Shown: piece by piece, positions 1 through 7,546 of the stretch
Numbering within the stretch: the stretch's first letter is position 1
How the letters are laid out: each line of letters begins with the position of its first letter
The notes under the pieces: generated by a model
What the model saw: only the letters and a program-made list of their open reading frames with translations
Told to the model about the DNA's origin: nothing
The model's database searches: none
Program-made: the position numbers and the translations under genes
Origin: Streptomyces alboflavus
GTDB taxonomy: Bacteria; Actinomycetota; Actinomycetes; Streptomycetales; Streptomycetaceae
Direction: 5' to 3'
Assembly: GCF_000716675.1 (NCBI RefSeq)
Contig: NZ_JNXT01000020.1
Span: 1-64,000 of the forward strand
Length of the DNA: 64,000 nucleotides

Positions 1-83
1 CAGTAGACGGGTCGGGGGGTGGGGTGCGCGGGGGGTGGGGGACGGGGGTGGCCGGCCGGGCCCGGTCGGCCACGGGCCGGGGA

Positions 84-1076
84 TCAGGCCGACGTCAGCT
101 GTCGGTGGGGCACGGGGGCGGCCGACCTTGCCTGGTCGTAGCGGTGCAGCAGCAGGGCGGCGAGGGCCGGGTGCGCGCCGAGCGGGGCGGCGGCGAGCCA
201 CGGCGCGGCGTCGGCGACCTGGGTGGCGAAGCGGCCGGGCGCGGTGAAGTACGAGGCGACGGCGGCGCGGCGGACGCCTCGGGCGGCGAGGGTGCGCAGG
301 GCCGCGGGCACCGTTGTCGGGGTCTGCTCGGTCGGCGCGGCGTACGCGGGTACGACGGGGACGCCGAGGCGGCGGGAGAGGAGGCCGGCGGCGCGGCGGG
401 TGTCGACGGCGGCGTCCGGGTCACGGGAGCCCGCGGCGGCGAGAACGACGCCGTGCCCCTCCGCCGCGGCCCCGGCGGGCCAGCCCCCTTCGACCAGCCG
501 GGTGTGCAGGGCCTCGACGAGGAGGGGGTGGGGGCCCAGGGGGGCGGCCAGGCGGAGGGGGCGGGTGGCTCCGCCAGGGTGGGCGGCCGCGGTCGCGGGG
601 ATGTCGTGCTTGACGTGGTAGCCGCGGCTGAGGAGCAGCGGTACGAGGACGGCGCCGGGGCTGTCGGCGGGCAGGCCGCGCAGCGCCTCGTCGAGCCCGG
701 GCTCGTTCAGCTCGATGTGCCCGAGCCGCACGTCCAGGCCCGGACGCTGGGCACGGACGACGTCGAGCAGCGCGGTCACGGTGCGGCGGGCGCGGGGGTC
801 GCGACTGCCGTGGGCCACGAGGAGGAGGGTGGGGGCGGGGGTGCGGGCCGGGGCGGGGGTGCGGACGGGGTCCGTGCCGCGGGCCCCGTTGAGAGTGACG
901 TGCCCGAGGCGGGTGCTCAGTTCGCTGGTGATGCGGCTGATGAGCTGGTCGGTGGTGTCGAAGAGGGTCGTGGGGTCGAGGGGGGTTATGGGATCCCGTG
1001 AGGCGGAGGCCAGGTCCTGCGAGGCCGTGAGGTCCGGCAGGGCCGTGGGGTCCGGGTGCGGGTTCGACGGCGTCAT
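84..1076 (-). CDS. Sirohydrochlorin chelatase (CbiX/SirB-like)
   Basis: Predicted to insert ferrous iron (or cobalt) into sirohydrochlorin, giving siroheme in the cytoplasm. The 330-aa product has two CbiX-type halves. The first carries LLLVAHGSRDPRARR near residues 84-97 with the metal-coordinating His at 89, followed by YHVKHDIP. The second carries the degenerate copy VVLAAAGSRDPDAA. The first 80 residues are a low-complexity Pro/Thr/Asp extension absent from short CbiX proteins, so the true start could lie downstream of the ATG at 1076. It diverges from nasA, and nirB lies 12 kb away; NirB needs siroheme, so supplying nitrite reductase is the likely role. Iron versus cobalt specificity cannot be read from the sequence. 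Confidence 0.88.
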   Translation of the reverse strand: MTPSNPHPDPTALPDLTASQDLASASRDPITPLDPTTLFDTTDQLISRITSELSTRLGHVTLNGARGTDPVRTPAPARTPAPTLLLVAHGSRDPRARRTVTALLDVVRAQRPGLDVRLGHIELNEPGLDEALRGLPADSPGAVLVPLLLSRGYHVKHDIPATAAAHPGGATRPLRLAAPLGPHPLLVEALHTRLVEGGWPAGAAAEGHGVVLAAAGSRDPDAAVDTRRAAGLLSRRLGVPVVPAYAAPTEQTPTTVPAALRTLAARGVRRAAVASYFTAPGRFATQVADAAPWLAAAPLGAHPALAALLLHRYDQARSAAPVPHRQLTSA

Positions 1077-1404
1077 GGACCGAGGATGGCCGGGCCAGAT
1101 TGCGGTCCCGTTGCGTCACCGTGACGAGTGTTTTCGGGAGGGCTCACGGGCGGGCCGCGAGGGCTGTCAGGACCCGAGGAGTGGACGTTCCAGGAGCCGG
1201 ACCCGCGCGGGGTGGCTCGGACCTGAAGGAACTCCAGGGCGTCGCTCCCGGGACCACCGGCTATGTGTCGGGCGGCCAGGGCGTTCACCTCATCTGAGCG
1301 CCGCCCCGGCCTCACAGCCGGGCCCGCCCCGGCCGGAGGTCGCCGTACCGCTCGCGTAACCCAGAGGCCCGTGGCGTGAAACACGCGCGTCGGAGGGTGG
1401 GGTT
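1077..1404. other. Divergent intergenic region, chelatase / nasA
   Basis: This 328-bp stretch separates the divergent starts of the chelatase and nasA. It holds a candidate GlnR-like half box at 1110-1125 and a strong Shine-Dalgarno (GGAGGGTGGGG, from about 1391) before the nasA ATG. I see no small gene with convincing coding character in it. Confidence 0.6.
1110..1125. promoter_or_regulatory. Candidate GlnR half box
   Basis: GTTGC-N6-GTGAC matches, in reverse orientation, one GTNAC-N6-GAAAC unit of the actinobacterial GlnR box. GlnR is the known activator of nasA and nirBD in Streptomyces. Only one unit is clear; the adjoining unit (TTTCG-N6-CTCAC) is poor. Treat it as a hypothesis supported mostly by position. 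Confidence 0.3.
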
Positions 1405-3597
1405 ATGCACACCACAGCCGCAGCCGGACGGATCTCTGCCGCGACCGCGTCGTCGGATCACGTCGCGACCGGCGTCCCCACGCCCACCCACTGCCCCTAC
1501 TGCGCCCTCCAGTGCGGCATGGGGCTCGTCCGGGGAGCGGGCGGGGTGGAAGTTGTCGAGCGGCCCGCGTTTCCCGTCAATGGGGGCGCGTTGTGCGGGA
1601 AGGGGCGCACGGCGCCTGCTGTGCTGTCTTCGCGGGTGCGGTTGACCGAGCCGCTGGTGCGGTCCCGGGTCAGTGGGGAGCTTGAGCCCGCCGGGTGGGA
1701 CGAGGCGCTGGATCGGGTCGCGGAGGGGTTCGCGCGGGTTCGGGGGGAGCACGGGGCCGATGCCTGTGGGGTGTTCGGTGGGGGTGGGCTCACCAATGAG
1801 AAGGCTTATGCGTTGGGGAAGTTCGCGCGGGTCGTGTTGGGGACCTCGCAGATCGACTACAACGGGCGGTTCTGCATGTCCTCCGCCGCCGCCGCGGGGA
1901 CACGTGCCTTCGGGCTCGACCGCGGGCTGCCGTTTCCGCTCGCCGACGTCGCCCGTACCGGGTGCGTGATCCTCGTCGGTTCCAATCTCGCCGAGACCAT
2001 GCCGCCCGCCCTGCGGTATCTCACCGAGCTGAAGGAGAACGGGGGCACGTTGATCGTCATCGATCCGCGGCGCACCCGTACCGCCGAGCACGCCGACCTC
2101 CACCTCTCCCCCCGCCCCGGCACCGACCTCGCCCTCGCCCTCGGGCTGCTGCACCTCGTGGTGGCCGAGGGGCGCGTCGACGAGGCGTACATCCGGGAGC
2201 GTACGACCGGATGGGAGGAGGCCAGGGCCGCCGCCATGGCGCACTGGCCCGAGTATGTGGAGCGGGTGACGGGCGTGCCTGTTCCTCAGCTGCGTGAGGT
2301 CGTACGGATCTTCTGTGACGCCGAGAACGCCATGGTGCTCACCGCCCGCGGGCCCGAGCAGCAGGCCAAGGGGACGGACACCGTCGGCGCGTGGATCAAT
2401 CTGTGTCTGGCCACCGGGCGGGCCGGGCGGCCGCTGTCCGGGTACGGGTGTCTCACCGGGCAGGGGAACGGGCAGGGCGGGCGCGAACACGGGCAGAAGG
2501 CCGATCAGTTGCCCGGGTACCGGAAGCTGACCGATCCTGCGGCTCGGGCCCATGTCGCCGGGGTGTGGGGAGTCGATCCTGACTCCTTGCCCGGGCCCGG
2601 GCGGTCCGCTTACGAGCTTCTCGACGCGCTGGGGCGGGATGTCAAGTCCCTGCTGCTCATGGGGTCCAACCCCGTTGTCTCCGCACCGCGCGCCGCCCAT
2701 GTGGAGGAGCGCATACGGTCGTTGGACTTCCTGGTCGTCGCTGATGTGGTGCTTTCCGAGACCGCGCGGCTCGCCGATGTCGTCCTGCCCGTCACCCAGT
2801 GGGCCGAGGAGACCGGGACCGTCACCAACCTGGAGGGGCGGGTGCTGCTGCGGCGGCGCGCCGTCGATCCGCCCCACGGGGTGCGCAGTGATCTCGAGGT
2901 GCTGCACGGGCTCGCCTCGCGGCTCGGGCACGGGGAGAAGTTTCCCGTCGTGGCCGAGGAAGTGTTCGAGGAGTTGCGGCGGGCCAGTGCGGGTGGGGTC
3001 GCCGACTACTCGGGGATCTCGTACGGGCGGTTGCGGGAGGGGGACGGGGAAGGGGTCTTCTGGCCCTGCCCTCAGGAGGGGGAGGGCATTCAGGAGGAGG
3101 GCATTCAGGGGGAGGGCACTCATAGGGGTACGCCTCGGTTGTTTCTGGAGCGGTTCGCCACCGAGGACGGGCGGGCCCGGTTCGTGGCCGTCGCGCATCG
3201 GGACTCCGCCGAGGAGACCGACGCCGAGTATCCCGTCGTGCTGACCACCGGGCGGGTGCTTTCGCAGTACCAGTCCGGGGCGCAGACCCGGCGCGTGGAG
3301 GAGCTGAACGCCGCCGCGCCGGGGGCGTTCGTCGAGGTGCATCCCCGGCTTGCCGCGCGGTTGCGGGTCGCCGACGGGGAGGCTGTGGCCGTGGTGTCGC
3401 GGCGGGGGCGGGTGGTGGTGCCGGTGCGGGTCACCTCCAGGATCCGGGCCGACACGGTGTTCATGCCGTTCCACTGGCCGGGGGAAGGGCGGGCCAACAC
3501 GCTCACGCATCCCGCGTTGGATCCGGTGTCGAGGATGCCGGAGTTCAAGGTGTGCGCGGTGCGGGTGGAGCGGGTGGAGCGGGTGGAGCGGGTTTGA
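1405..3597 (+). CDS. nasA: Assimilatory nitrate reductase, molybdopterin subunit
   Basis: Reduces nitrate to nitrite at a bis-MGD molybdenum centre in the cytoplasm. The 730-aa protein opens with a [4Fe-4S] motif, C30-X2-C33-X3-C37-X26-C64 (HCPYCALQCGM then LCGKGR). Molybdopterin oxidoreductase segments follow (GVFGGGGLTNEKAYALGKFA, LTGQGNGQGGREHGQKADQLPG, LLLMGSNPVVSAP), with a C-terminal dinucleotide-binding domain (LTTGRVLSQYQSG, VFMPFHWPGEG). No Tat signal is seen, consistent with an assimilatory enzyme. The ATG has a strong GGAGG site. Two oddities: an inserted Glu/Gly/Ile-rich tandem repeat around residues 560-573, and a VERVERVERV tail from a 9-bp repeat. The 3' end overlaps the convergent cyclotransferase by 53 bp. 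nirBD lies 8.5 kb downstream. Confidence 0.95.
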   Translation: MHTTAAAGRISAATASSDHVATGVPTPTHCPYCALQCGMGLVRGAGGVEVVERPAFPVNGGALCGKGRTAPAVLSSRVRLTEPLVRSRVSGELEPAGWDEALDRVAEGFARVRGEHGADACGVFGGGGLTNEKAYALGKFARVVLGTSQIDYNGRFCMSSAAAAGTRAFGLDRGLPFPLADVARTGCVILVGSNLAETMPPALRYLTELKENGGTLIVIDPRRTRTAEHADLHLSPRPGTDLALALGLLHLVVAEGRVDEAYIRERTTGWEEARAAAMAHWPEYVERVTGVPVPQLREVVRIFCDAENAMVLTARGPEQQAKGTDTVGAWINLCLATGRAGRPLSGYGCLTGQGNGQGGREHGQKADQLPGYRKLTDPAARAHVAGVWGVDPDSLPGPGRSAYELLDALGRDVKSLLLMGSNPVVSAPRAAHVEERIRSLDFLVVADVVLSETARLADVVLPVTQWAEETGTVTNLEGRVLLRRRAVDPPHGVRSDLEVLHGLASRLGHGEKFPVVAEEVFEELRRASAGGVADYSGISYGRLREGDGEGVFWPCPQEGEGIQEEGIQGEGTHRGTPRLFLERFATEDGRARFVAVAHRDSAEETDAEYPVVLTTGRVLSQYQSGAQTRRVEELNAAAPGAFVEVHPRLAARLRVADGEAVAVVSRRGRVVVPVRVTSRIRADTVFMPFHWPGEGRANTLTHPALDPVSRMPEFKVCAVRVERVERVERV
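3081..3125 (+). repeat. 15-bp tandem repeat inside nasA
   Basis: Three consecutive 15-bp units (GGAGGGCATTCAG plus two bases; the third has one C for T and a changed last base) encode EGIQE-EGIQG-EGTHR. Fifteen is a multiple of three, so the frame is kept. It sits in a linker between the catalytic and C-terminal domains of NasA. Confidence 0.85.
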
Positions 3598-4063
3598 GGG
3601 TTTCCCCGACACCGCCGTCGGAAGCGTCTGCGGCCGGTGGCCAACTGCCCTCCGGCAGGAGTGTCCCGGTCGCCCGCAGCCCCTCCGCCAGCCTCTCCCC
3701 CGCCACATACACCCACGCCCTCCTCCACACCCCGTCCGCGCACCGCACCTCGCGGGCCACGCGTTCGTAGAGGTTGTGGGGGTCGCCGGGGGCGTAGTCC
3801 TCCAGGCGGTCCAGGGCCGCGCGGACCGCCGCGTACGCCGTGGGCAGCGGGGTGACCAGGTCGCCGTGGACGGGGCCCGCGGCCGGGGTCTCGACCGCGT
3901 AGGGGTAGCCGGGGCCGTCGTACAGGGCCGTGTCGGGCAGGTGGGCGGGGGTGTGGGACGTGATGCGTCCCGCGAGGTGGGCGGCGTGGTTGCGTTCGCC
4001 GGGGCGGAGGGTGCCGTAGACGAAGAACGGCAGGTGTTCGGCGTGCGGCTCGGGGGCGGTCAC
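3545..4063 (-). CDS. Gamma-glutamylcyclotransferase-like protein
   Basis: A 172-aa GGCT/AIG2-fold protein. It shows the substrate-loop signature FVYGTLRPGERNH near residues 13-25 and the catalytic Glu in ALDRLEDYAPGDP. Family members cleave gamma-glutamyl amines or dipeptides to 5-oxoproline; the substrate here is unknown. The GTG start at 4063 overlaps the cutA stop in a GTGA, so the two genes are probably translationally coupled, and a longer reading from 4231 is unlikely. The C-terminus (PAPPAPPAPPAPRTP) is the complement of the 9-bp repeat at the end of nasA, with 53 bp of convergent overlap. This tail is probably disordered and a by-product of the repeat. Confidence 0.85.
   Translation of the reverse strand: MTAPEPHAEHLPFFVYGTLRPGERNHAAHLAGRITSHTPAHLPDTALYDGPGYPYAVETPAAGPVHGDLVTPLPTAYAAVRAALDRLEDYAPGDPHNLYERVAREVRCADGVWRRAWVYVAGERLAEGLRATGTLLPEGSWPPAADASDGGVGETLKPAPPAPPAPPAPRTP
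3564..3596. repeat. 9-bp tandem repeat in overlapping gene ends
   Basis: The unit CGGGTGGAG is repeated three times in the overlap of nasA (+) and the cyclotransferase gene (-). It encodes VERVERVERV on one strand and PPAPPAPPAP on the other. Both reading frames stay open through it. Confidence 0.8.
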
Positions 4064-4416
4064 TCCGGGGTCCCGTCCGAGGTCTCCGCCGCCACCCAGG
4101 ACAGGTAGGCCGCGCTGCCGCCGGTCACGGGGGTCGCGATGATCTCCGGGGTGTCGTAGTCGTGGGCCGCCAGGAGCCAGGACTCCAGGGCGGGGTAGCG
4201 GGACTCCGTCGTCTTCAGGAGCACCTGCCACTCCCGGGCCGTCTCCACCGCACCCTCCCAGCGGTACACCGACGTCACCGGGCCGCTGATCTGCGCGCAG
4301 GCCGCGACCCGCGCCTCCACGGCACCGCGCGCCAGCGCGTCCGCCTTGTCCGGGGTGTCGGTCGTCGTCAGGACGGTCAGGACGGTCAGGGCGGTGGGGG
4401 TGGTCGGGTCCGGCAC
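4060..4416 (-). CDS. cutA: CutA-type divalent cation tolerance protein
   Basis: A 118-aa CutA1-family protein, a small cytosolic trimer with a PII-like ferredoxin fold linked to divalent metal tolerance. Signatures are LTTTDTPDKADALARGAVE, RVAACAQI, VYRWEGAVE, EWQVLLKTTESRYPALE and DTPEIIATPV. I chose the GTG at 4416 because AGGAGAGGA lies about 9 bp upstream; a GTG at 4443 would add nine residues and lacks such a site. A short duplication just after the start (LTVLTVL, from a 10-bp repeat) lengthens strand 1. The gene is followed with a 4-bp overlap by the cyclotransferase gene. Confidence 0.92.
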   Translation of the reverse strand: MPDPTTPTALTVLTVLTTTDTPDKADALARGAVEARVAACAQISGPVTSVYRWEGAVETAREWQVLLKTTESRYPALESWLLAAHDYDTPEIIATPVTGGSAAYLSWVAAETSDGTPE

Positions 4417-4605
4417 GGGCGCGCTTCCTCTCCTCGGGCTCACGTACGGGGAGGCTACCGGCCAGGCCGAAGGTCCCGATATCAGACGTTCAGGAATTTT
4501 GGGCGCCGCTGTTACACAACCTCCCGGTTTCCGTGATGCGCCCTTCCTACCGTCGTCAGCGGTGACCGGTCACCCCACACCCGCCCCCCACTCCCCGGCC
4601 CTCAC

Positions 4606-5367
4606 ATGAACCCGCGCTTCCGCATCCCGTCCGGCGTGCCCCTGGCCGCCCTGGCCGTCGCCGTGCTGTCCGCGTGCGGCGCCGGCAGCGGCCTCGGCGA
4701 CAGCGATCCCGCGCCGCCGGTGTCGGTGCAGCCGCGCCCCGAGCCGCTGTGGTCCGCCTGGTCGGGTTCGTCGCCGTCGGCGCCCGGCGAGGATCCGACG
4801 TCGCGGCAGCCGCCGCCCGAGCCGCTGGCCGGGCTCGGCCCGCTCGGGCCCGGCGGGCTCGCCGAGGCCGACGTGCGGGAGCTGCTGCGCGCGGACACCC
4901 GGCTGCGTACCCTCGCCGACCGGCCCATGGTCAAGAAGCCGGGGCGGCCGGGCATCCGGCCGCCGGTGCGCACGGACCTCACCGGGGACGGCAGGCCCGA
5001 GATGCTGGTCGCCGTCGACGTGGAGAGCGGGCGCAGCGTGCTCGTCGTCTACTACGAGAAGCGCGGCAAGGTCTATCCCGTCCTGTTCACCGCCGGGCGG
5101 CGCCTCGCCGTCGAGACGCTCGGCACCGATCTGCTGGTCCGCAGTCCGTGCGCCGAGGGCGGCGAACAGGCCGTGCGTTTCCACTGGGACGGCACCCGGA
5201 TGTCCACCGTCAGCGACGTCAAGAGTTACGGCAACGGCGGCGAGGACGACAAGGGTGACAAGGGTGACGACGGCGGCAAGAGCGGCAAGGGGGCTGAGGG
5301 CGGCGCGGACGGCACGGGCGGCACGGACGGCTCCGGGCATCCGGGCTCCCCCGGGGCCCGCCCATGA
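4606..5367 (+). CDS. Lipoprotein paired with a sensor kinase (CseA-like arrangement)
   Basis: A 253-aa predicted lipoprotein: signal peptide with lipobox LSAC at C24, a Pro-rich tether, and a central globular part (residues about 90-205: RTDLTGDGRPEMLVAVDVES, VVYYEKRGKVYPVLFTAGRR). The TDLTGDGRPE stretch resembles FG-GAP-like or Ca-binding loops. It ends in a Gly/Asp/Lys-rich low-complexity tail. The stop overlaps the kinase start (ATGA), so the two are co-translated. In Streptomyces the CseA lipoprotein modulates the CseB/CseC envelope-stress system and sigE; here there is neither a response regulator nor sigE nearby. A role as a surface input to the kinase is inferred from context only. Confidence 0.82.
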   Translation: MNPRFRIPSGVPLAALAVAVLSACGAGSGLGDSDPAPPVSVQPRPEPLWSAWSGSSPSAPGEDPTSRQPPPEPLAGLGPLGPGGLAEADVRELLRADTRLRTLADRPMVKKPGRPGIRPPVRTDLTGDGRPEMLVAVDVESGRSVLVVYYEKRGKVYPVLFTAGRRLAVETLGTDLLVRSPCAEGGEQAVRFHWDGTRMSTVSDVKSYGNGGEDDKGDKGDDGGKSGKGAEGGADGTGGTDGSGHPGSPGARP

Positions 5368-6746
5368 CCCTCCGCTTCCCGCGCGCCCGCCTCATGGTCG
5401 CCGCACCCCGCCGCATCCTCGCCCTCCTCGCCGCCCTCGGCCCACGCCGACGCACCCTCGGCCCCCGTCGGCGCACCCTCGGCCCCCGCTGGCACGCCCT
5501 CGGCCTGCGCTGGAAGATCGCCGCGCTGCTCGCCGGCGGGTGCGCGGTCGTCGCCCTCGCCATCGGGCTGCTCATCCACAACGCGCGTCTGGACCAGGTC
5601 TGCGAGGGCGCGCGCTCCGCGGCCACGGCGCAGCTCGTCCGCGTACGGCAGGTGTACGAGCTGACCGGGCAGGTCCCGCGGGACGACACGGACGCGGCGA
5701 TCGACGCACGCGGCCTTCCGGAGCCGCTGCGGGCCGCCGCGCTCGACGGGCAGCGCAGCACGTATCTGGACATGGACGCGGACCAGCCGTCGGTGTGGGC
5801 GGCGCGGCCGGTCGGCGACCACGTCCTGTCCGTACGCCTCCCGCTGCGCGAACAGGCCGACGAGATGGCCGAGTTCGACCAGCAGCTGATCGTGTCCGGC
5901 GCCGTCGTCGTGGCCCTGGCCGCGCTCGGCGGCGCCGGGCTCGCCAGCAGGCTCAGCCGCGACCTGCGCACCGCGGCCGCGACCGCGCGCCGCATCAGCC
6001 AGGGCGAGCTGGACGCCCGCATCGGGCATCCGCTGCCGCCGGGCTTCCGGCACGGCAGGAACGAGGTCGCCGACCTCGCCACCGCCGTCGACACCATGGC
6101 TGCGACGCTGCAGCGGCGCCTGGAGGCCGAGCAGCGGTTCACCGCTGACGTCGCCCACGAACTGCGCACGCCGCTGACCGGGCTGCACACCGCCGCCGAA
6201 CTCCTGCCGCCGAGCCGCCCCACCGAGCTGGTGCGCGACCGCGTCGGGGCGCTGCGCGCCCTCACCGAGGACCTCCTTGAAGTCGCCCGGCTCGACGCCG
6301 ACGTGGAGCGGCCCGACCTGGACGTGCGTCCGCTCGGCACGCTCGTCGCGGGCATGGTCCAACGGGCGGGCCGCACCGAGCGGTTCAGCGGGTGCGGGGT
6401 GCGGTTCAGCTCCGTCGACGAGCGGCTCGTACGGACCGACGCGCGCCGCCTGGAGCGGATCCTGACCAACCTCGTCAGCAACGCCCACCGGCACGGCGCC
6501 GGCCCCGTCGACCTGCGCGTCGACGGGGCCGCCGTGACGGTCCGCGACCACGGCCCCGGCTTCCCGCCGCACCTGCTGCGCGAGGGCCCGCAGCGGTTCC
6601 AGACGGGCGCCCGCGAACGCGGCCAGGGCACCGGGCTCGGCCTGACCATCGCCCTCGGCCAGGCCGCCGTCATCGGTGCGCGGGTGGACCTCGCCAACGC
6701 GGACGACGGGGGCGCGGTGGCGGTGGTGCGGCTGCCGGAGGCGTGA
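5364..6746 (+). CDS. Membrane sensor histidine kinase, no adjacent response regulator
   Basis: A 460-aa kinase. TM1 lies at about 51-72 and TM2 at about 174-196, flanking an extracytoplasmic sensor domain of about 100 residues. A HAMP linker, then HisKA with VAHELRTPLTG (phospho-acceptor H265), then HATPase_c with N box LTNLVSNAHRH, G1 DHGPGFP and G2 GTGLGLTIA. All catalytic boxes are present. The N-terminus has a tandem repeat (LGPRRRT / LGPRRRT / LGPRWHA). The gene is coupled by ATGA to the lipoprotein gene. No response-regulator gene flanks the pair, so its partner must be encoded elsewhere. A perfect 22-bp duplication spans the stop codon. Confidence 0.93.
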   Translation: MTLRFPRARLMVAAPRRILALLAALGPRRRTLGPRRRTLGPRWHALGLRWKIAALLAGGCAVVALAIGLLIHNARLDQVCEGARSAATAQLVRVRQVYELTGQVPRDDTDAAIDARGLPEPLRAAALDGQRSTYLDMDADQPSVWAARPVGDHVLSVRLPLREQADEMAEFDQQLIVSGAVVVALAALGGAGLASRLSRDLRTAAATARRISQGELDARIGHPLPPGFRHGRNEVADLATAVDTMAATLQRRLEAEQRFTADVAHELRTPLTGLHTAAELLPPSRPTELVRDRVGALRALTEDLLEVARLDADVERPDLDVRPLGTLVAGMVQRAGRTERFSGCGVRFSSVDERLVRTDARRLERILTNLVSNAHRHGAGPVDLRVDGAAVTVRDHGPGFPPHLLREGPQRFQTGARERGQGTGLGLTIALGQAAVIGARVDLANADDGGAVAVVRLPEA

Positions 6747-6769
6747 GGTGCGGCTGCCGGAGGCGTGAG
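6726..6769 (+). repeat. 22-bp perfect tandem duplication across a stop codon
   Basis: Two identical adjacent 22-bp units at 6726-6747 and 6748-6769 cover the last codons and the TGA of the sensor kinase gene. The first stop is retained, so the second copy is untranslated. It looks like a recent slippage event. Confidence 0.9.
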
Positions 6770-6787
6770 GGGACACCCACGTGCCGC

Positions 6788-7483
6788 TCAACTCCCGTAC
6801 GGACGCGCCTCCTTGGCCGCCCGCAGCGCCCACGCCCACCAGTGCAGCTGGTCCAGCATCCCCTTCGCGGCGGCCTCCGCGACCGACGGGTCCCGGTGGG
6901 CGCCCTCGTCGTCGAAGAGCGCGCCCGCGTTGTGGAAGGAGACGGTGTCGCGGACGGTGACCATGTGCAGCTCGGCGAAGACCTGGCGCAGGTGCTCCAC
7001 GGCGCGCAGGCCGCCGGAGATGCCGCCGTAGGAGACCAGGGCGACGGGCTTGGCCTCCCACTCGTCGCGGTGCCAGTCGATGACGTTCTTCAACGACGCG
7101 GGGTAGGAGTGGTTGTACTCGGGCGTGAGGACGACGAACGCGTCGGCCTCCGCCAACTTCGGTGTGACCTTGTCGAGTTCGGCGACGACCTCGGCGGACG
7201 GGCGGAAGGAGAGGGAGGTGGGCAGGTCGACATCGGCCAGGTCGATGAGGTCCGCCTCGAACCCCTCGTGGGCCCGCACCCGGGCGAGCAGCCACTCGGC
7301 GACGACGGGGCCGAAGCGGCCCTCGCGGTTGCTGCCGACGATCACGGCGACCTTCACCGGCGTGGCGGCCGAGGACGCGAAGGCGGGGTCGAGGGACGGA
7401 GCAGGGGAGGAAGGGGAGGAAGGGGAGGAAGGAGCGGACGGGGAAGCTGTCTGCGAAGCGGCCTTGGCCGTCGTGGTGTTCAT
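6788..7483 (-). CDS. NADPH-dependent FMN reductase family protein
   Basis: A 231-aa flavodoxin-like NAD(P)H:FMN/quinone oxidoreductase. VAVIVGSNREGRFGPVVAEW is the FMN phosphate loop (SNREGR), and VLTPEYNHSYPASLKNVIDW is the classic PEYN-SxPxxLKNxIDW signature. The SYGGISGG loop follows. The first 40 residues are a Ser/Pro-rich extension partly built by a 9-bp repeat (three copies, 7404-7430), so a shorter protein starting near VKVAVIV is possible. It diverges from soxR, and quinone/FMN reductases are known members of the Streptomyces SoxR regulon, so SoxR control is a reasonable inference. Confidence 0.92.
   Translation of the reverse strand: MNTTTAKAASQTASPSAPSSPSSPSSPAPSLDPAFASSAATPVKVAVIVGSNREGRFGPVVAEWLLARVRAHEGFEADLIDLADVDLPTSLSFRPSAEVVAELDKVTPKLAEADAFVVLTPEYNHSYPASLKNVIDWHRDEWEAKPVALVSYGGISGGLRAVEHLRQVFAELHMVTVRDTVSFHNAGALFDDEGAHRDPSVAEAAAKGMLDQLHWWAWALRAAKEARPYGS
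7404..7430 (-). repeat. 9-bp tandem repeat (three copies) in FMN reductase gene
   Basis: GGGGAGGAA occurs three times in a row on the + strand and encodes a Ser-Ser-Pro run in the N-terminal extension of the reductase. The number of units may vary between strains. Confidence 0.85.
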
Positions 7484-7503
7484 GCGGAGAGCTTCTTAGT
7501 TAA

Positions 7504-7517
7504 ACCTTGGTTCAGGT
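7504..7517. promoter_or_regulatory. Candidate SoxR operator between reductase and soxR
   Basis: A dyad ACCT-N6-AGGT overlaps AACC-N2-GGTT. On the minus strand it directly follows TTGACC, a good -35 for the reductase gene, which is the MerR-family arrangement of an operator abutting the -35. The arms are shorter than the textbook SoxR box (CCTCAAG-N4-CTTGAGG), so this is a candidate only. Confidence 0.4.
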
Positions 7518-7534
7518 CAAGCCGCGCACGCGAC

Positions 7535-7546
7535 TAATCTGGCGGC
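7535..7546 (+). promoter_or_regulatory. Predicted -10 for leaderless soxR mRNA
   Basis: TAATCT at 7535-7540 is a good -10 hexamer ending only six bases before the soxR ATG at 7547. Transcription would then begin at or next to the start codon, giving a leaderless message, and no Shine-Dalgarno is visible. A weak -35 (TTCAGG) would overlap the candidate SoxR operator. Confidence 0.5.

Noticed and set aside
1312..3708. A 798-residue open frame opposite nasA
   Set aside because: Pro/Gly/His-rich shadow of nasA with no family signature.
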